A stretch of DNA of 64,000 nt from positions 6,901,498 through 6,965,497 of the forward strand of contig OW121765.1 in assembly GCA_933228765.1 (NCBI GenBank), read 5' to 3'. Positions 22,853-33,326 of this stretch are shown in pieces. Made by a program: the position numbers and the translations under genes. Positions within the stretch are counted from its first letter, which is position 1. Every line of letters begins with the position of its first letter. Under the pieces are notes generated by a model. That model did not search any database, was not told the origin of the DNA, and worked only from the letters and a program-made list of their open reading frames with translations. The stretch is from Miltochrista miniata (taxonomy: Eukaryota > Arthropoda > Insecta > Lepidoptera > Erebidae).

Positions 22853-23100
22853 CTGAGTTTTAGGGTTCTGTACCCAAAGGGTAAAACTGAGACCCTAAAG
22901 ACGAGACTAAGCCATCAATCTATCTGTCTCTTTGTCAGAAACCGTAATAGCAGAAAGCTGAAATTTTCGCTAATGATGTATTTTTATTGGTGTTATATCA
23001 ACAAATACTGAAATCAGTAAAAAAACGGGGATTAAGAGGGGCTCTCATACAACAAATGTGAGTTTTTGCCGTTCTACGGAACTTGAAGCCCCAGATCGTA
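22853..23100 (-). mobile_element. CCGGCCAAG repeat, truncated
   Basis: TTTAGGGTTCTGTACCCAAA, then CAATCTATCTGTCTCTTTGTC and AAGCTGAAATTTTC are the family's 3' half in reverse. Confidence 0.55.
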
Positions 23101-23164
23101 AATATGAGCGATAATACCACAGAAATAGGAAGAAGATCTTTCTAAAATACATTCAATTCAACGG

Positions 23165-23469
23165 TTGCTCACCGTTCTTACAGAAACAGGCCCATGACGG
23201 CAGCGTGACGTGAGGGATGATAACCCCCCCCCCCCCCTCTTAGAAGCGGGACCACACCCAAAACCCCCCAAAGATGCGGGATAGCACCCAAACCACCCCC
23301 TAAGCAAGGCCGCAGGAGCGGCCGTGGGTCTGTTGGGAGTCCTGGGACATCCTTTCGAGGGCTTTCCCGGGGCTCTCAACCATAGGCTGTTGGGCGTTAC
23401 GTGAGGTTTTTTAGTCGGTAGGAGTCCGGCATAGCACCCATGAGGATTTTCCCTCACGTTAAAAAAAAC
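23165..23469 (+). mobile_element. R1-like LINE 3' UTR
   Basis: Plus-strand copy ending CCTCACGTTAAAAAAAACCC. A run of about 15 C at 23223-23237 is the counterpart of the G run at 15489. The 5' end is truncated at TTGCTCACCGTTCTTACAG. Confidence 0.75.
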
Positions 23470-23801
23470 CCAACCTGCATGAAAATCGAACCTTTAACTT
23501 CCAGCGCTAAGGAACACTAACTAGATTATATATAAATACAACAAGTAAGTATGCAGTTCTACTTTCTGTCATCAACCCGTGGCGCGTTGGAAGCAGTCCT
23601 ATCACATTTCATAAAATGGCTTCAATATTGACTCAAGACTTATCATCTAATGTCAATATCTATTCAATATTGACCAACGTTTATATTGAAAAGGCATTGG
23701 CATTAAGGCTTTTATGGTACCTACTTAGATTTATCTCCTAAAGCCATTTTCTTTACTTATTTTTGCGATGATATTATTTAATACCATCTTACTTCTTTCT
23801 T
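23470..23801. other. no feature recognised
   Basis: AT-rich, apparently unique. Confidence 0.4.
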
Positions 23802-24050
23802 CTCGCTAATACTATAAATGCGAAAGTTTTTGAATGTGGATCTGTAGATGTCTGAAAGTGTGGTTTCATGCTCTAACGGCTGAACGGATTTTTCTAAAAT
23901 TTGGTACCTACAGTGATATATTTTAGTCTGTATTCACTCATAGGTATAATTTGTATCCCGAGAATAAGGGGATGCGGAGGAATCATGCAAAGCGGGGACG
24001 GGAATAAAATCCACGCGGATGAAACTACGGCCCTCTCCAATCCAATAATA
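23802..24050 (+). mobile_element. Helitron relic, 3' end lost
   Basis: CTCGCTAATACTATAAATGC start and internal CTAACGGCTGAACGGAT match the short Helitrons; no CTAG end is found. Confidence 0.55.
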
Positions 24051-24528
24051 AATGAATATTATTGGACAGGTTAGTAGTCGTTGATCCTCGAAGGGGTAGA
24101 CATTTTCACTATTTGATTCGTGAAGCCACATAGAAGTCCTTCAACTTGACTTTACGGCGGCCATGTTGCTACGACTGACAACCGAGACCAACAACTGCAC
24201 AAGCCTTCAGAAATACGGAAAGGCTCACAACATGGAAATCTACAAAGTAGTCACCCATCTAAAAACCTGTCATAGCGAGAAATTCTTAGGTGCTGCAGTG
24301 AACATAAACAGAACATAAAACTTCCATATATCCACAGTTAAAGAATAGAAACACCCGTTATGTGTAAGTTAAAGCAATTTACGAGAGCCTATATTATATT
24401 CAACATACTCAATTACATCGGCACAAATGGGTATTTCGTGTCCGTTGTGACGAATAGGGTGACGCCTGAATGACTGAACGCTTTCATATTGTAAAAATGT
24501 CCATTATACCTTTGTATTTGTATTTATA
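24051..24528. other. unannotated; shares a block with 39590-39730
   Basis: About 24405-24475 (ACATCGGCACAAATGGGTAT and TGTTGTGACGAATAGGGTGA) is similar to 39640-39705, so an uncharacterised repeat is present at both sites. Confidence 0.4.
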
Positions 24529-25031
24529 CTAGCTGACCCGCGCAACTTCGTTTGCGTCACATAAGAGAGAGAAAGATAAAGAGAGAGGTATGGTATAAAT
24601 ATTTTAATATCATGTTTCCCGTCGCATTTATTCCTGTCGTGTTTACTTCCGTCGCGTCACGTCGCTATTAGCTTTTCATTATTTTACAAAAAGAAACGCT
24701 TATTGTCAGCGATCTTTAAAAGATAACCATAATTATGCTACCCCAGACTTGCTTAGATCTTTTTACGAGAAACAATTTTGTACCACGATTTTTACGTAAG
24801 TATCCGTTTACGCAGCGTACGTAACGGAAGCTCTCAAAAGGAATAAATTTTCCCCGTATTCGAAGAATTTCACTAATGCTCCGCTTCTATTACTCTTAGC
24901 GTGATGTTATATATCCTTTAGCCATCCTCAAACTCTAAAATAATTTTTAAAATCAACCAGTAATTTCTGAGATCCTAGCGTTCAGCGCTCATAATAAACA
25001 AATAAACAAACATAAAAGTTATTAGTATAGA
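24529..25031 (-). mobile_element. non-autonomous Helitron, 503 bp
   Basis: Minus strand: TCTATACTAATAACTTTTAT start with A before it, CGCAAACGAAGTTGCG hairpin, then GGGTCAGCTAG followed by T. Full-length. It lies 534 bp beyond the stop codon of the helicase gene and in the same orientation, but its own 5' TC end sits between the two. Confidence 0.85.
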
Positions 25032-25565
25032 TGTGATTACAGCCAGTTTATTTATAGTAAAAAATCCCATTTAAAAGAAGGACAAATTTTGTCTAAGGCT
25101 ATAACGTGGAAGGAGCATTTTTTTTAATTTCTGTCTGTAACGTCACTTTTATGAACATAGAGTTACATTTCGAGTTCTTACCTAAATAAGTAGTAGAAAA
25201 CTACAGTTATATATTATTTATTACATTCAAATAATGTTTTTCTAAGAGAGTCCTCTCTCTCTTGCCTAAATAATAAATTACACGAACTGCCCTACTTTGT
25301 AATGATAAAAATCGTTAATAATCTCCTGCATTCCCCGAAAGTGATATAAGGTGGATAGGACATTAAACTATAAAAGTAACTAAAGTATACCAGCCTATCA
25401 ACAGCTACATCTGTGATCTGTTGTTTACATTTTCACATATTTATGTATTTACACAATTTTACATATTTGCATATTTACATATTAACATATTTATAAATGC
25501 TTATACACCATACATTTATAAATTTAAGCTAAAGGATATAGAATATTATATCATCATGCTACGAT
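25032..25565. other. 3' flank of Helitron helicase gene; no terminus recognised
   Basis: AT-rich with repeated CATATTTACATATT units near 25430-25500 and a small GAGAG hairpin near 25243-25262. No GC hairpin followed by CTRR was found, so the autonomous element's 3' end is lost, divergent, or outside. Confidence 0.5.
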
Positions 25566-28500
25566 TTACGACAATATTTCTTTATATACAACATTCTTAA
25601 CCCTTTTAGTTGAAGAAGCTAAAATAACCAGACCTTGAGGTGAGCTCACACGAGAACACGCAACATAAAACTGCCCATGAGAGAAACAGTCTTGTCTCAG
25701 ATCGATTCCGGCAAATTTCAGAGTTTGACCTTGCGATTTATTGATGGTCATGGCGAAGCAAACTTTTAAAGGAAATTGAAGGCGTTTAAATTCAAACGGT
25801 AGATCATTGGGAATCAGAGGTATTCGAGGTACAAATACTGTGTCTCCCTGAGCCGATCCAGTTAAAATAGTTGCTTCAACTAAATTACGATGCAGAGCCT
25901 TAACTTGCAGTCTAGTACCATTGCAAAGTTTCGGTGGTTTCAAATTACGAAGTAACATCACAGGCGTGCCGACACGCAGCAAGAGCCTATGATATGGGAG
26001 ACCTGCTGGATTGATGGTATTTAAGAACTCAACAGGATAGTGGACTGCTTCGTCTGAATTTACCACGGTATCTATGGCATAGTATACCATTTCCTCGCCT
26101 GGAAATGACTTCAGCAATATATCATTAATTGATGCCGCTTGATCATTTTTTGGTGTTAATATAGCTCGTTCACGCAACCATTCCAAAGGCTTATCTTTAA
26201 TGAGCGCTATATCAGGGTAAATTGATTCTATAAGGTCTTTCACTGTAAACACTACTTGGCATAATTCATAAGGGATAGTTAACATGCCATCTGATTCTGA
26301 GAGATCGCCATTTCCGAGTTTAAGTAGAAGTTCTGAAAAAAGTCCAGCAGATTGTTCCCCTTTCAGATGAACTCTCATGTTTTTACTTAATTTTAATATT
26401 TTAATTGAAGACCACAAAAATGATCTCTTAATACATGCCTTTATTTCATCGGCACGTGTACCTTTTGGAATTACTGGTAAAGTTTGGCGAAAGTCTCCAG
26501 CCAGTAATATTGTCATACCACCCATTATAGTTTTGTTGTTTCTTATATCTTGCAGAGTTCTATTTAATGCTTCTATACCTTTTTTGTGTGCCATAGTAGC
26601 TTCATCCCACACTAATATTTTAGCTCGACGTAATATTTTGGCAAGATCGCTCTGCTTTGGTATGTTACACATTGGAGTCTCTACAGTTATTAAATTAAAG
26701 GGTAATTTCAAGGCAGAGTGAGCTGTCCTACCTCCTTCTAATAAAGTAGCGGCTATCCCTGAGGATGCGACGGCTAGCGCTATACCACGGGTAGATCTTA
26801 CCTTTGCCAATATTAAATTTATGAGATGGGTTTTTCCAGTACCACCTGGAGCATCCAAGAAAAAAATGTTTCCTTCGTTTGCAGCAATACTTGAAATAAT
26901 TGAGTAGTATACTGAATTTTGTTCCTCTGTTAGTGTGTATTCATTGTTATTTACAAATTTTTCGAAGGTAGATACATCGTAATTAATTTCATTCATTCCT
27001 AACTCACTCGCTGCAATCTTAGATTTACATGGTTTTGGTAAACCGTAATCTTCTAATGGACGACCACCAAGTGCTAAACAATCTGTTTCTATGTTTAAAA
27101 GGCATTTATTGAAGATTCTATCCATGATGTTTTCAATATCATTGCCTCCTACTTGTCTCTCAACTTCTTTTTTGAAATCTTCTGAAAGGTATTGTTTAAA
27201 TTTATTCCACAGGCTGAACGGATCTGATGGTTGACAAAATACCAAAATTATTGTAAAAAGCTCTCTCATTTTGAACGGAGATTCACATAGTGCTGCCTCT
27301 TCTAACGCAGCATGCCAATTCTCATCATCTTCAAGAAGACCTAAAGCTTTGCAGGCAGATTTAAATGTAGGATGTACAACGCCATTAACAGTTTTTAATG
27401 CTTCATAAGATGTAGGGCCCCGAATTTTATGTAATAACAAACGAAGGTGGTAGCACTCTGTATTGTTCGGATGTATCGTGTATACTCTGCCCAGAGCATG
27501 CTCTTTCTTTATACCTGGCCATCCATCCACATTAATCCCTGTCTTTCTCTTTTCAAATTGGTTATTCCGCCAAATATAATATGCTGGTATTTCGTAATAG
27601 AAAAGATTCTTCGCAAAATTATCTACTCGACATAGATCAAAGAAAGACGTGAGTGTTGTTTTAGGTGGATTGGATAGTTTTTCATTCATATTTTCTTGAT
27701 TAAAATAGACTCTTTGTCCATTTTCTAAGTGTACGGCGAGGTGGACTACCGGAGGAAATCGTTCATGAATAGGAAACCCAAGAATTCGCCAAACAGCCTC
27801 TGAACTACTTATATACCTCCCACTTTCATACATTTTAACTTCATTTTTTTCGTTCTCTAGTGTAATAGTAGCTTGATCGGACCCTTTATTTACATATTTA
27901 CAAATGTATTTGATTGATTTAACTGAATTGCAGTATTCGACATTGATATGGGCGTTGAAGGTTCTTGAAAGAACTGGATTATAGGGAACTACCCAGCTGT
28001 TATCAACCACCATTCCTTTAACATTAACAGTGAATCCACCCAATTTTGGGGATCGTCTTTTATAATGTGGATAACCGTCATCACCGGTCTGTGTCTCACT
28101 GATTAACGGTCTAGGGTAACGCTTGCTGCAAATATTATTGTGCATGCAAGGCGAGTTAAAGTTTAAATTTCCACAAGGCCCATGAATCATGTTGGATTTT
28201 ATTATTTCATAAAGCCTTGAGTCTAATTCAGGGTCGGGTATCTCTGCACAAATAACTTTATCAACCAGGTCAGGAGTAATGCGGTTTACTTGCCAAAGGA
28301 GGATATGTATATGTGGAAGCCCACGTTTCTGCCATTCCACTGTATACATAAAGCATCGAACTTCACCGAATATTTGCCCCTTGATTAACAGATTCATAAT
28401 TTTTTTAATCTTCATGCGAAATACCCTTGCAATGATATCATGGCGATCATAAGGTTTTTGATCTAGCAGTAAACATTGCGAAATATCGTCCCACCGAGGG

Positions 28501-30539
28501 TTGCAAGTAAAAGTGATAAAAAGATCGGGGCGACCATAGTGACGAACATACGACATGGCATCTTGTGTTCGCTCGTGCATGTATCTTGGTCCCCCAGTAA
28601 AAGACGACGGCAATATCAACATATGGCCTAACTGATCAGCCTGAACATCCTGCCTACCAATAGCATCTTTAAGGTGAATATAGCTGTCTGCACGTAGTTT
28701 AGCCTGATTGTTTCTTATGAAATTAAGTCTCTCAGTTTCTATTTTAGCGTATTCGTCTACTAAAAATTGGCTGAAGAGTGCACAAAAGTATAATAGATAG
28801 TTTTCTTCATTCTCCTTGACCATAATACGGTAGGAATAAAAACTGGAAGCGGAAACTGTTTTTTTTAATGGTAATTTTGTTATGGGATCACGCAGTGGTA
28901 TGTTAATTGAGTAACCGTCTTCTCCATATGTAAATAGTAAGGGATACTGCAAAGCATCGTAGGATCGATGAATTTCGCTTATTCGTTGTAGATTTCTACT
29001 GCGGCTTTCTAATATTATATCCCTACGTTCAAACTGTTGATCTACCATCACCAAAGCAACTTCATTTGTAGTCGGAATATTGTATCGACCTCTGTGACTT
29101 TCCGGCGGTTTTCTTTCTGCATGTATAACAACTTTAAAAGATTGGCAAGAAGGAGAAATTTTGTCTATTGTACTTTTCAAATCTTTTATGTAGGGATTAA
29201 TTTCGTGTAGCATTTTTTGTAGTTGTTTTATTAAATTAAGTTTTAACTGAGGATGATTCTCGCATCTTAAATTTGCTTCTGTTTCATCCTCACCGACAAA
29301 AAGAATCTGCAAATATTTACTTTTTTGGCCTAATTCTGGAAATAAACTGCCAATTAAATGGTAGACTTGTCCTTGCACTTTGAATGTTGGCATAAATCCG
29401 TCATCCCTCACTTGTTTTCCTCCGAATGATGTCATCTGAAAACAATTGTTGTACTTGCGAATGTTTGCCATAAAATGCTTATGGTCGGGGTGAAGATGCA
29501 TTAACAAACTAAACAGAGGTTCCGAAGGTTTACTCAATGGCTGCAACTGAACCTTTCCACTGCCACAACACATTCCAGGAGTTTCTTCCTTCCATTTAAG
29601 CGCATTACACCAACTACACTTGTGATCCATATTGCCAATATCCACAAAAGAATCAAATTCGTAATTTATATTCAAGTTGTATGACATTCCTGAAAGGTAC
29701 TTGGTCTTCCATAATCGTGTCGAAGCACGCGTATTCGATAAAGATTGCGCTGTTCTGTGCGCTTCAGGATGTGTTTTCTGATGTTTACCGACGGCTTGTC
29801 TATGAACATCAGGATGAGACTTTTGATATACAGCAACGCATTTTCTATGTTCTTCTGAGCCAAGGGAACTATGGGAATATTTTTTCTGAGCCTTTCTAAC
29901 TTGGTTCTTTCTTGTTCTGTTTGTGCATCTAGCTCTGCGTTTCTTAATTTTCTTTTGTGGTATGGGACATATAGTATGTAGAGAAGATTTTACAGATGTT
30001 TTAGAGTCAGATTCAGACGAACTTAAACTTATAATATCAGGTATGTCAGCATTACCACAATCTAAATTTACTGATGAAGAAATAGTCACTACGGGATTTA
30101 GTTCTGCCAGACCCATGTAAGCATCAAAATGACCACTGGCTAAATTTTGAGAAAAACGAAGCCGTCTTATGGGACGACCGCGAGTACCTGCATTCACATA
30201 CAATTCGCCATTTCGATATACTTCAAAAAAGTAGTTGTAAATCATCCCTGCTGCGACTAATTCACATAACCCGCCGTATGTTGCCGGTTGAATCATATCC
30301 CGATAGTATTCATCAGCTGTGTGGTAATTGTCACCATTTCTATCGTGTGACATAACAGAAAAGTTCATCCAATTATTTTGAACATAGTTGACGATTTCTT
30401 GACGTACGTGGAAAGCATTTCCCTGATTACCATACATCAAGAAAGAAAGGGCCCGAAATAAGCAAGCGCCATCTCCAACAATGGGCACTATAATTTGCTG
30501 CACCTGTTCTTCGTTAATATTAATTATTTCTACAGACAT
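25566..30539 (-). CDS. Helitron transposase: OTU protease, Rep nuclease, PIF1-like helicase
   Basis: Single uninterrupted 1657-residue frame. Residues 17-141 are an OTU cysteine-protease domain with D23-G-A-C26 and H137-F-D139. A basic stretch follows (195-220). A zinc-knuckle-like cluster with C308, C311, C324 and C325 opens the Helitron N-terminal region. The Rep part has FITFTCNPRWDD (674-685), the HUH motif as LPHIHILLW with H743 and H745, and the two tyrosines Y878 and Y882 in KYICKYVNKG, which nick and join single-stranded DNA. The SF1B PIF1-type helicase has Walker A GGTGKT (1232-1237), DEAT (1312-1315), LAGDFRQ (1346-1352), TINKSQGQT (1598-1606) and YVACSRV (1625-1631). Every catalytic motif looks intact, so it may still drive rolling-circle transposition and mobilise the short Helitrons nearby. 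No RPA or AP endonuclease domain is visible. Length fits animal Helitrons. Start is the first ATG, 16 residues before the OTU core. Confidence 0.95.
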   Translation of the reverse strand: MSVEIININEEQVQQIIVPIVGDGACLFRALSFLMYGNQGNAFHVRQEIVNYVQNNWMNFSVMSHDRNGDNYHTADEYYRDMIQPATYGGLCELVAAGMIYNYFFEVYRNGELYVNAGTRGRPIRRLRFSQNLASGHFDAYMGLAELNPVVTISSSVNLDCGNADIPDIISLSSSESDSKTSVKSSLHTICPIPQKKIKKRRARCTNRTRKNQVRKAQKKYSHSSLGSEEHRKCVAVYQKSHPDVHRQAVGKHQKTHPEAHRTAQSLSNTRASTRLWKTKYLSGMSYNLNINYEFDSFVDIGNMDHKCSWCNALKWKEETPGMCCGSGKVQLQPLSKPSEPLFSLLMHLHPDHKHFMANIRKYNNCFQMTSFGGKQVRDDGFMPTFKVQGQVYHLIGSLFPELGQKSKYLQILFVGEDETEANLRCENHPQLKLNLIKQLQKMLHEINPYIKDLKSTIDKISPSCQSFKVVIHAERKPPESHRGRYNIPTTNEVALVMVDQQFERRDIILESRSRNLQRISEIHRSYDALQYPLLFTYGEDGYSINIPLRDPITKLPLKKTVSASSFYSYRIMVKENEENYLLYFCALFSQFLVDEYAKIETERLNFIRNNQAKLRADSYIHLKDAIGRQDVQADQLGHMLILPSSFTGGPRYMHERTQDAMSYVRHYGRPDLFITFTCNPRWDDISQCLLLDQKPYDRHDIIARVFRMKIKKIMNLLIKGQIFGEVRCFMYTVEWQKRGLPHIHILLWQVNRITPDLVDKVICAEIPDPELDSRLYEIIKSNMIHGPCGNLNFNSPCMHNNICSKRYPRPLISETQTGDDGYPHYKRRSPKLGGFTVNVKGMVVDNSWVVPYNPVLSRTFNAHINVEYCNSVKSIKYICKYVNKGSDQATITLENEKNEVKMYESGRYISSSEAVWRILGFPIHERFPPVVHLAVHLENGQRVYFNQENMNEKLSNPPKTTLTSFFDLCRVDNFAKNLFYYEIPAYYIWRNNQFEKRKTGINVDGWPGIKKEHALGRVYTIHPNNTECYHLRLLLHKIRGPTSYEALKTVNGVVHPTFKSACKALGLLEDDENWHAALEEAALCESPFKMRELFTIILVFCQPSDPFSLWNKFKQYLSEDFKKEVERQVGGNDIENIMDRIFNKCLLNIETDCLALGGRPLEDYGLPKPCKSKIAASELGMNEINYDVSTFEKFVNNNEYTLTEEQNSVYYSIISSIAANEGNIFFLDAPGGTGKTHLINLILAKVRSTRGIALAVASSGIAATLLEGGRTAHSALKLPFNLITVETPMCNIPKQSDLAKILRRAKILVWDEATMAHKKGIEALNRTLQDIRNNKTIMGGMTILLAGDFRQTLPVIPKGTRADEIKACIKRSFLWSSIKILKLSKNMRVHLKGEQSAGLFSELLLKLGNGDLSESDGMLTIPYELCQVVFTVKDLIESIYPDIALIKDKPLEWLRERAILTPKNDQAASINDILLKSFPGEEMVYYAIDTVVNSDEAVHYPVEFLNTINPAGLPYHRLLLRVGTPVMLLRNLKPPKLCNGTRLQVKALHRNLVEATILTGSAQGDTVFVPRIPLIPNDLPFEFKRLQFPLKVCFAMTINKSQGQTLKFAGIDLRQDCFSHGQFYVACSRVSSPQGLVILASSTKRVKNVVYKEILS

Positions 30540-30752
30540 TTTGTAATATAATATTACAGTACGTACCTACCTAGGTAGGTACTCCGGCCGTACAGAGAAG
30601 ACAAACAAAAAAAGTCGAGTTTCACTGCGTTATAAATAACACTTTCTAACACTTGTGCACGTTGTCAAACACTTTTATGTTTAAAAATCCATCTTATTTA
30701 CACTTAAATACCTACTCGAAAATATACTTATTTTTAAAAAAATATATATGAA
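30540..30752 (-). other. 5' flank of Helitron helicase gene
   Basis: Contains a 12-bp palindrome-like CTACCTAGGTAG near 30570. TC at about 30751 directly after the neighbouring Helitron's CTAGT could be the element's 5' end, but this is only a guess. Confidence 0.35.
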
Positions 30753-30906
30753 CTAGCTGTTACCCGCAACTTCGTTCGCGTGGAAATTATGTTATAAGCA
30801 AAGTTTGAACTATATTCTAGCGAGCCTCTAGGATAAGTCGTAACCAAAATGTGGGGACAAAGTTAGGACATCCTCCAACTTACCCGGGGAGCTATGCGCT
30901 ACATGG
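30753..30906 (-). mobile_element. Helitron 3' end, truncated
   Basis: Minus strand ends CGCGAACGAAGTTGCGGGTA then ACAGCTAG and T. The 5' part is cut off by the R1-like copy to its right. Confidence 0.65.
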
Positions 30907-31082
30907 TTTTTTTTTAATGTGAGTTAAATCCCACATGAATATACTATAACTCCTACTGACAAAAAACCACACGTATCCGGTAGGACTCCCAACCGTAGGC
31001 TGTTAGGTAGGTATAACAGCCTACGGTTGGGAGCCCCTGGTAAGCAGTCTAAAAGATACCCCAGGACTGCGCTAGATGGATG
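30907..31082 (-). mobile_element. R1-like 3' UTR containing an inverted duplication
   Basis: TTTTTTTTTAATGTGAG start on the plus strand and family blocks as above. At 30983-31038 CTCCCAACCGTAGGCTGTTA is followed after 8 bases by its exact reverse complement, where other copies have only one arm. Confidence 0.75.
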
Positions 31083-31395
31083 GGTAGAGACTTCATGGTT
31101 TTAGCGGGACCAAGGCCGGTATGACGGAAATGTTTATTAATTGGCCCCTTTAATAATAAAAAAGAGTAAGTAGTATGGTGAAGCGCGAATACGAAACGTT
31201 TGTTAGATTTGGGCCACAGACTGAAAACTGTAAGTACTTATAACCGAAAGATTTGAGACGATAACACTAACGCTAACGGTAGCCAGCAAATGGCAGTCGT
31301 TAAACCAAGTTATTAGCCTTATAGACTTAATAATTTTTAAAAGTATAGAGAACTCTCTCACCCAAGTTCCAAGTACCCAAGTGCCGGCGAGTTGT
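31083..31395. other. no feature recognised
   Basis: AT-rich, apparently unique. Confidence 0.35.
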
Positions 31396-31510
31396 CTTCG
31401 TCTAAGACTATCGGCCTACATGACCGGGGCCCTGAGGTCGATGAGGAGGCTGCTCACCGTCCTTACAGAAGCAGGCCCTAGACGACAGCGTGACGCAAGG
31501 GATTCACGCT
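31396..31510 (+). mobile_element. R1-like 3' UTR fragment
   Basis: TCTAAGACTATCGGCCTACA, TGACCGGGGCC and GCTCACCGTCCTTACAGAAG match the family's 5' part of the UTR; both ends truncated. Confidence 0.65.
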
Positions 31511-31651
31511 AATATAAACCTATCCGCATATAAAAATTGAACCTAACCTATTTCGTAAGCATGTCTTTTGCCCATATACCTACAGATTTTAATCCTTCTC
31601 TGTCAAGCCCCTGAGCTAAGTAGTGTGATTAAATATTTACAACTAAACTAA

Positions 31652-31891
31652 AATAGCTTTTCCCCACGACTTCGACCGTGTAGAAGTCGTTATCGCGTGA
31701 TAGTCGTTATCACGTAAAATCATAACACTCCTTTTGCGCAGTGGGTTAAAAAGTAGCCTATGTCCTTCACAGGGCCTCGAACTATCGCCATACCAAATTT
31801 CATCTCAATCGCTCCTGCCCTTTAGCGTGAAAACGTAACAGACAGACAGACATACCGAGTTATGTACTTTCGCATTGATAATATTAGTAGG
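31652..31891 (-). mobile_element. Helitron, first of a tandem pair
   Basis: Minus strand begins TCCCTACTAATATTATCAAT and ends in a degraded CACGGTCGAAGTCGTG hairpin. Contains one copy of the 147-bp module of its neighbour. Confidence 0.7.
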
Positions 31892-31941
31892 GATAGCTGT
31901 TCCCGCGACTTCGACCGCGTAGAAGTCGTTATCGCGTGAAA

Positions 31942-32517
31942 GTCGTTATCACGTAAAATCATAACAATCCTTTTGCGCAGTCGGTTAAAAAGTAGCCTAT
32001 GTCCTTCCCAGGGCCTCGAACTATCCACATACCAAATTTCATCTCAATCGCTCCAGCCGTTTAGGCGTGAAAGCGTAACAGCGCGAAAGTCGTTATCACG
32101 TAAAATCATAACACTCCTTTTGCCCAGTGGGTTAAAAAGTAGCCTATGTCCTTCCCAGGGCCTCGAACTATCCACATACCAAATTTCATCTCAATCGCTC
32201 CAGCCGTTTAGGCGTGAAAACGTAACAGCGTGAAAGTCATTATCACGTAAAATCATAACACTCCTTTTGCGCAGTCGGTTAAAAGTAGCCTATGTCCTTC
32301 CCAGGGCCTCGAACTATCTACATACCAAATTTCATCTCAATCGCTTTAGCCGTTTAGGCGTGAAAGCGTAACAGCCTGAAAGTCGTTATCACGTAAAATC
32401 ATAACACTCCTTTTGCGCAGTCGGTTAAAAAGTAGCCTATGTCCTTCCCAGGGCCTCGAACTATCCCCATACCAAATTTCATCTCAATCGCTCCAGCCGT
32501 TTAGGCGTGAAAGCGTA

Positions 32518-32519
<2 letters not shown>
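31942..32519. repeat. four tandem 147-bp repeats
   Basis: GTCGTTATCACGTAAAATCA starts at 31942, 32089, 32236 (GTCATT variant) and 32382, periods 147, 147 and 146. Each unit runs through AAAAGTAGCCTATGTCCTTC and ATCTCAATCGCT. Copies are about 95% alike. Confidence 0.9.
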
Positions 32520-32570
<51 letters not shown>

Positions 32571-32572
32571 GT
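32520..32572. repeat. (GACA)n microsatellite
   Basis: About 12 copies of GACA inside the second tandem Helitron; the related single-module copy at about 31848 has only three. Confidence 0.95.
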
Positions 32573-32697
32573 TACTTTCGCATTTATAATATTAGTAGGG
32601 ATTAGCAGGGCTTCCATCTAAATTTGGCGCCAAAACCTGTGTAGGGTAGAGGTACCAATACCCCACACTTTATTTATAGCACAAATTTCAAATCCTA

Positions 32698-32916
32698 TCC
32701 TACTTCCTACTAATATTTTAATGTGAAAGTTTGTGAAGATGTGTGGATGTTTAGATTTTTGGATGTTTGGATGTTTGTTACTCAATCACGCTATAACGGC
32801 TAAACGGATTGGGCTGAAATAGCTTGTAGTCTGGAAAAACACATAGGAAAATGTTTCCACGGGAAGCGGGAACGGGTACCAAATTTCACGCGGGCGAAGC
32901 CGCGAGCATCATCTAG
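32698..32916 (+). mobile_element. non-autonomous Helitron
   Basis: TCCTACTTCCTACTAATATT start, GCGGGCGAAGCCGCG hairpin, CATCATCTAG end followed by T. Confidence 0.8.
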
Positions 32917-32986
32917 TACAGATCTAAAAGGACTTAATTGCAACTGAACATTAGTAACTTCTTTAGATAGCACAATCCTACTATCC

Positions 32987-33205
32987 TACTAATCTCACTA
33001 ATCTCACTAATCTCACTAATATTATAAATGTAAAAGTTTGTGAAGATGTTTGGATGTTTTGATGTTTGTTACTCAATCACGCTCTAAATGCTGAATGGAT
33101 TGGGCTGTAATTTGGTACAGAGGTAGCTTATAGTCTGGAATAGCACATAGGCTTTTCATCTCGGGAAATTGTTCCCACGGGAAGCGGGAACGGGTACCGA
33201 ATTAC
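32987..33205 (+). mobile_element. Helitron, 3' end lost, 5' microsatellite-like expansion
   Basis: Starts TCCTACTATCC; the 5' terminal ACTAATCTC unit is repeated about four times (32990-33020). The hairpin is degraded near 33205. Confidence 0.65.
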
Positions 33206-33326
33206 GCGTGAAGTCCCGAGTTCCATAAGTATGACTGAATTTTGGAATTTGAAAGTGCTAATTTAAAATCCTGAATCCAGTCCAATATAGCTATATAGAT
33301 AGATGATCTCGCGGACTAAATGTTAT

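Larger units (their letters stand above)
31893..32601 (-). mobile_element. Helitron, second of a tandem pair, with internal 147-bp repeats
   Basis: Minus strand begins TCCCTACTAATATTATAAAT at 32601 and ends CGCGGTCGAAGTCGCGGGAA then CAGCTA directly against the TCCCTAC start of the first copy. Four internal tandem modules and a GACA microsatellite enlarge it to 709 bp. Confidence 0.75.

Noticed and set aside
29672..29899. small frames overlapping the helicase gene
   Set aside because: Shadows of the long Helitron frame.
31942..32519. CRISPR-like repeat array
   Set aside because: Units are 147 bp and contiguous with no spacers, inside a eukaryotic Helitron.
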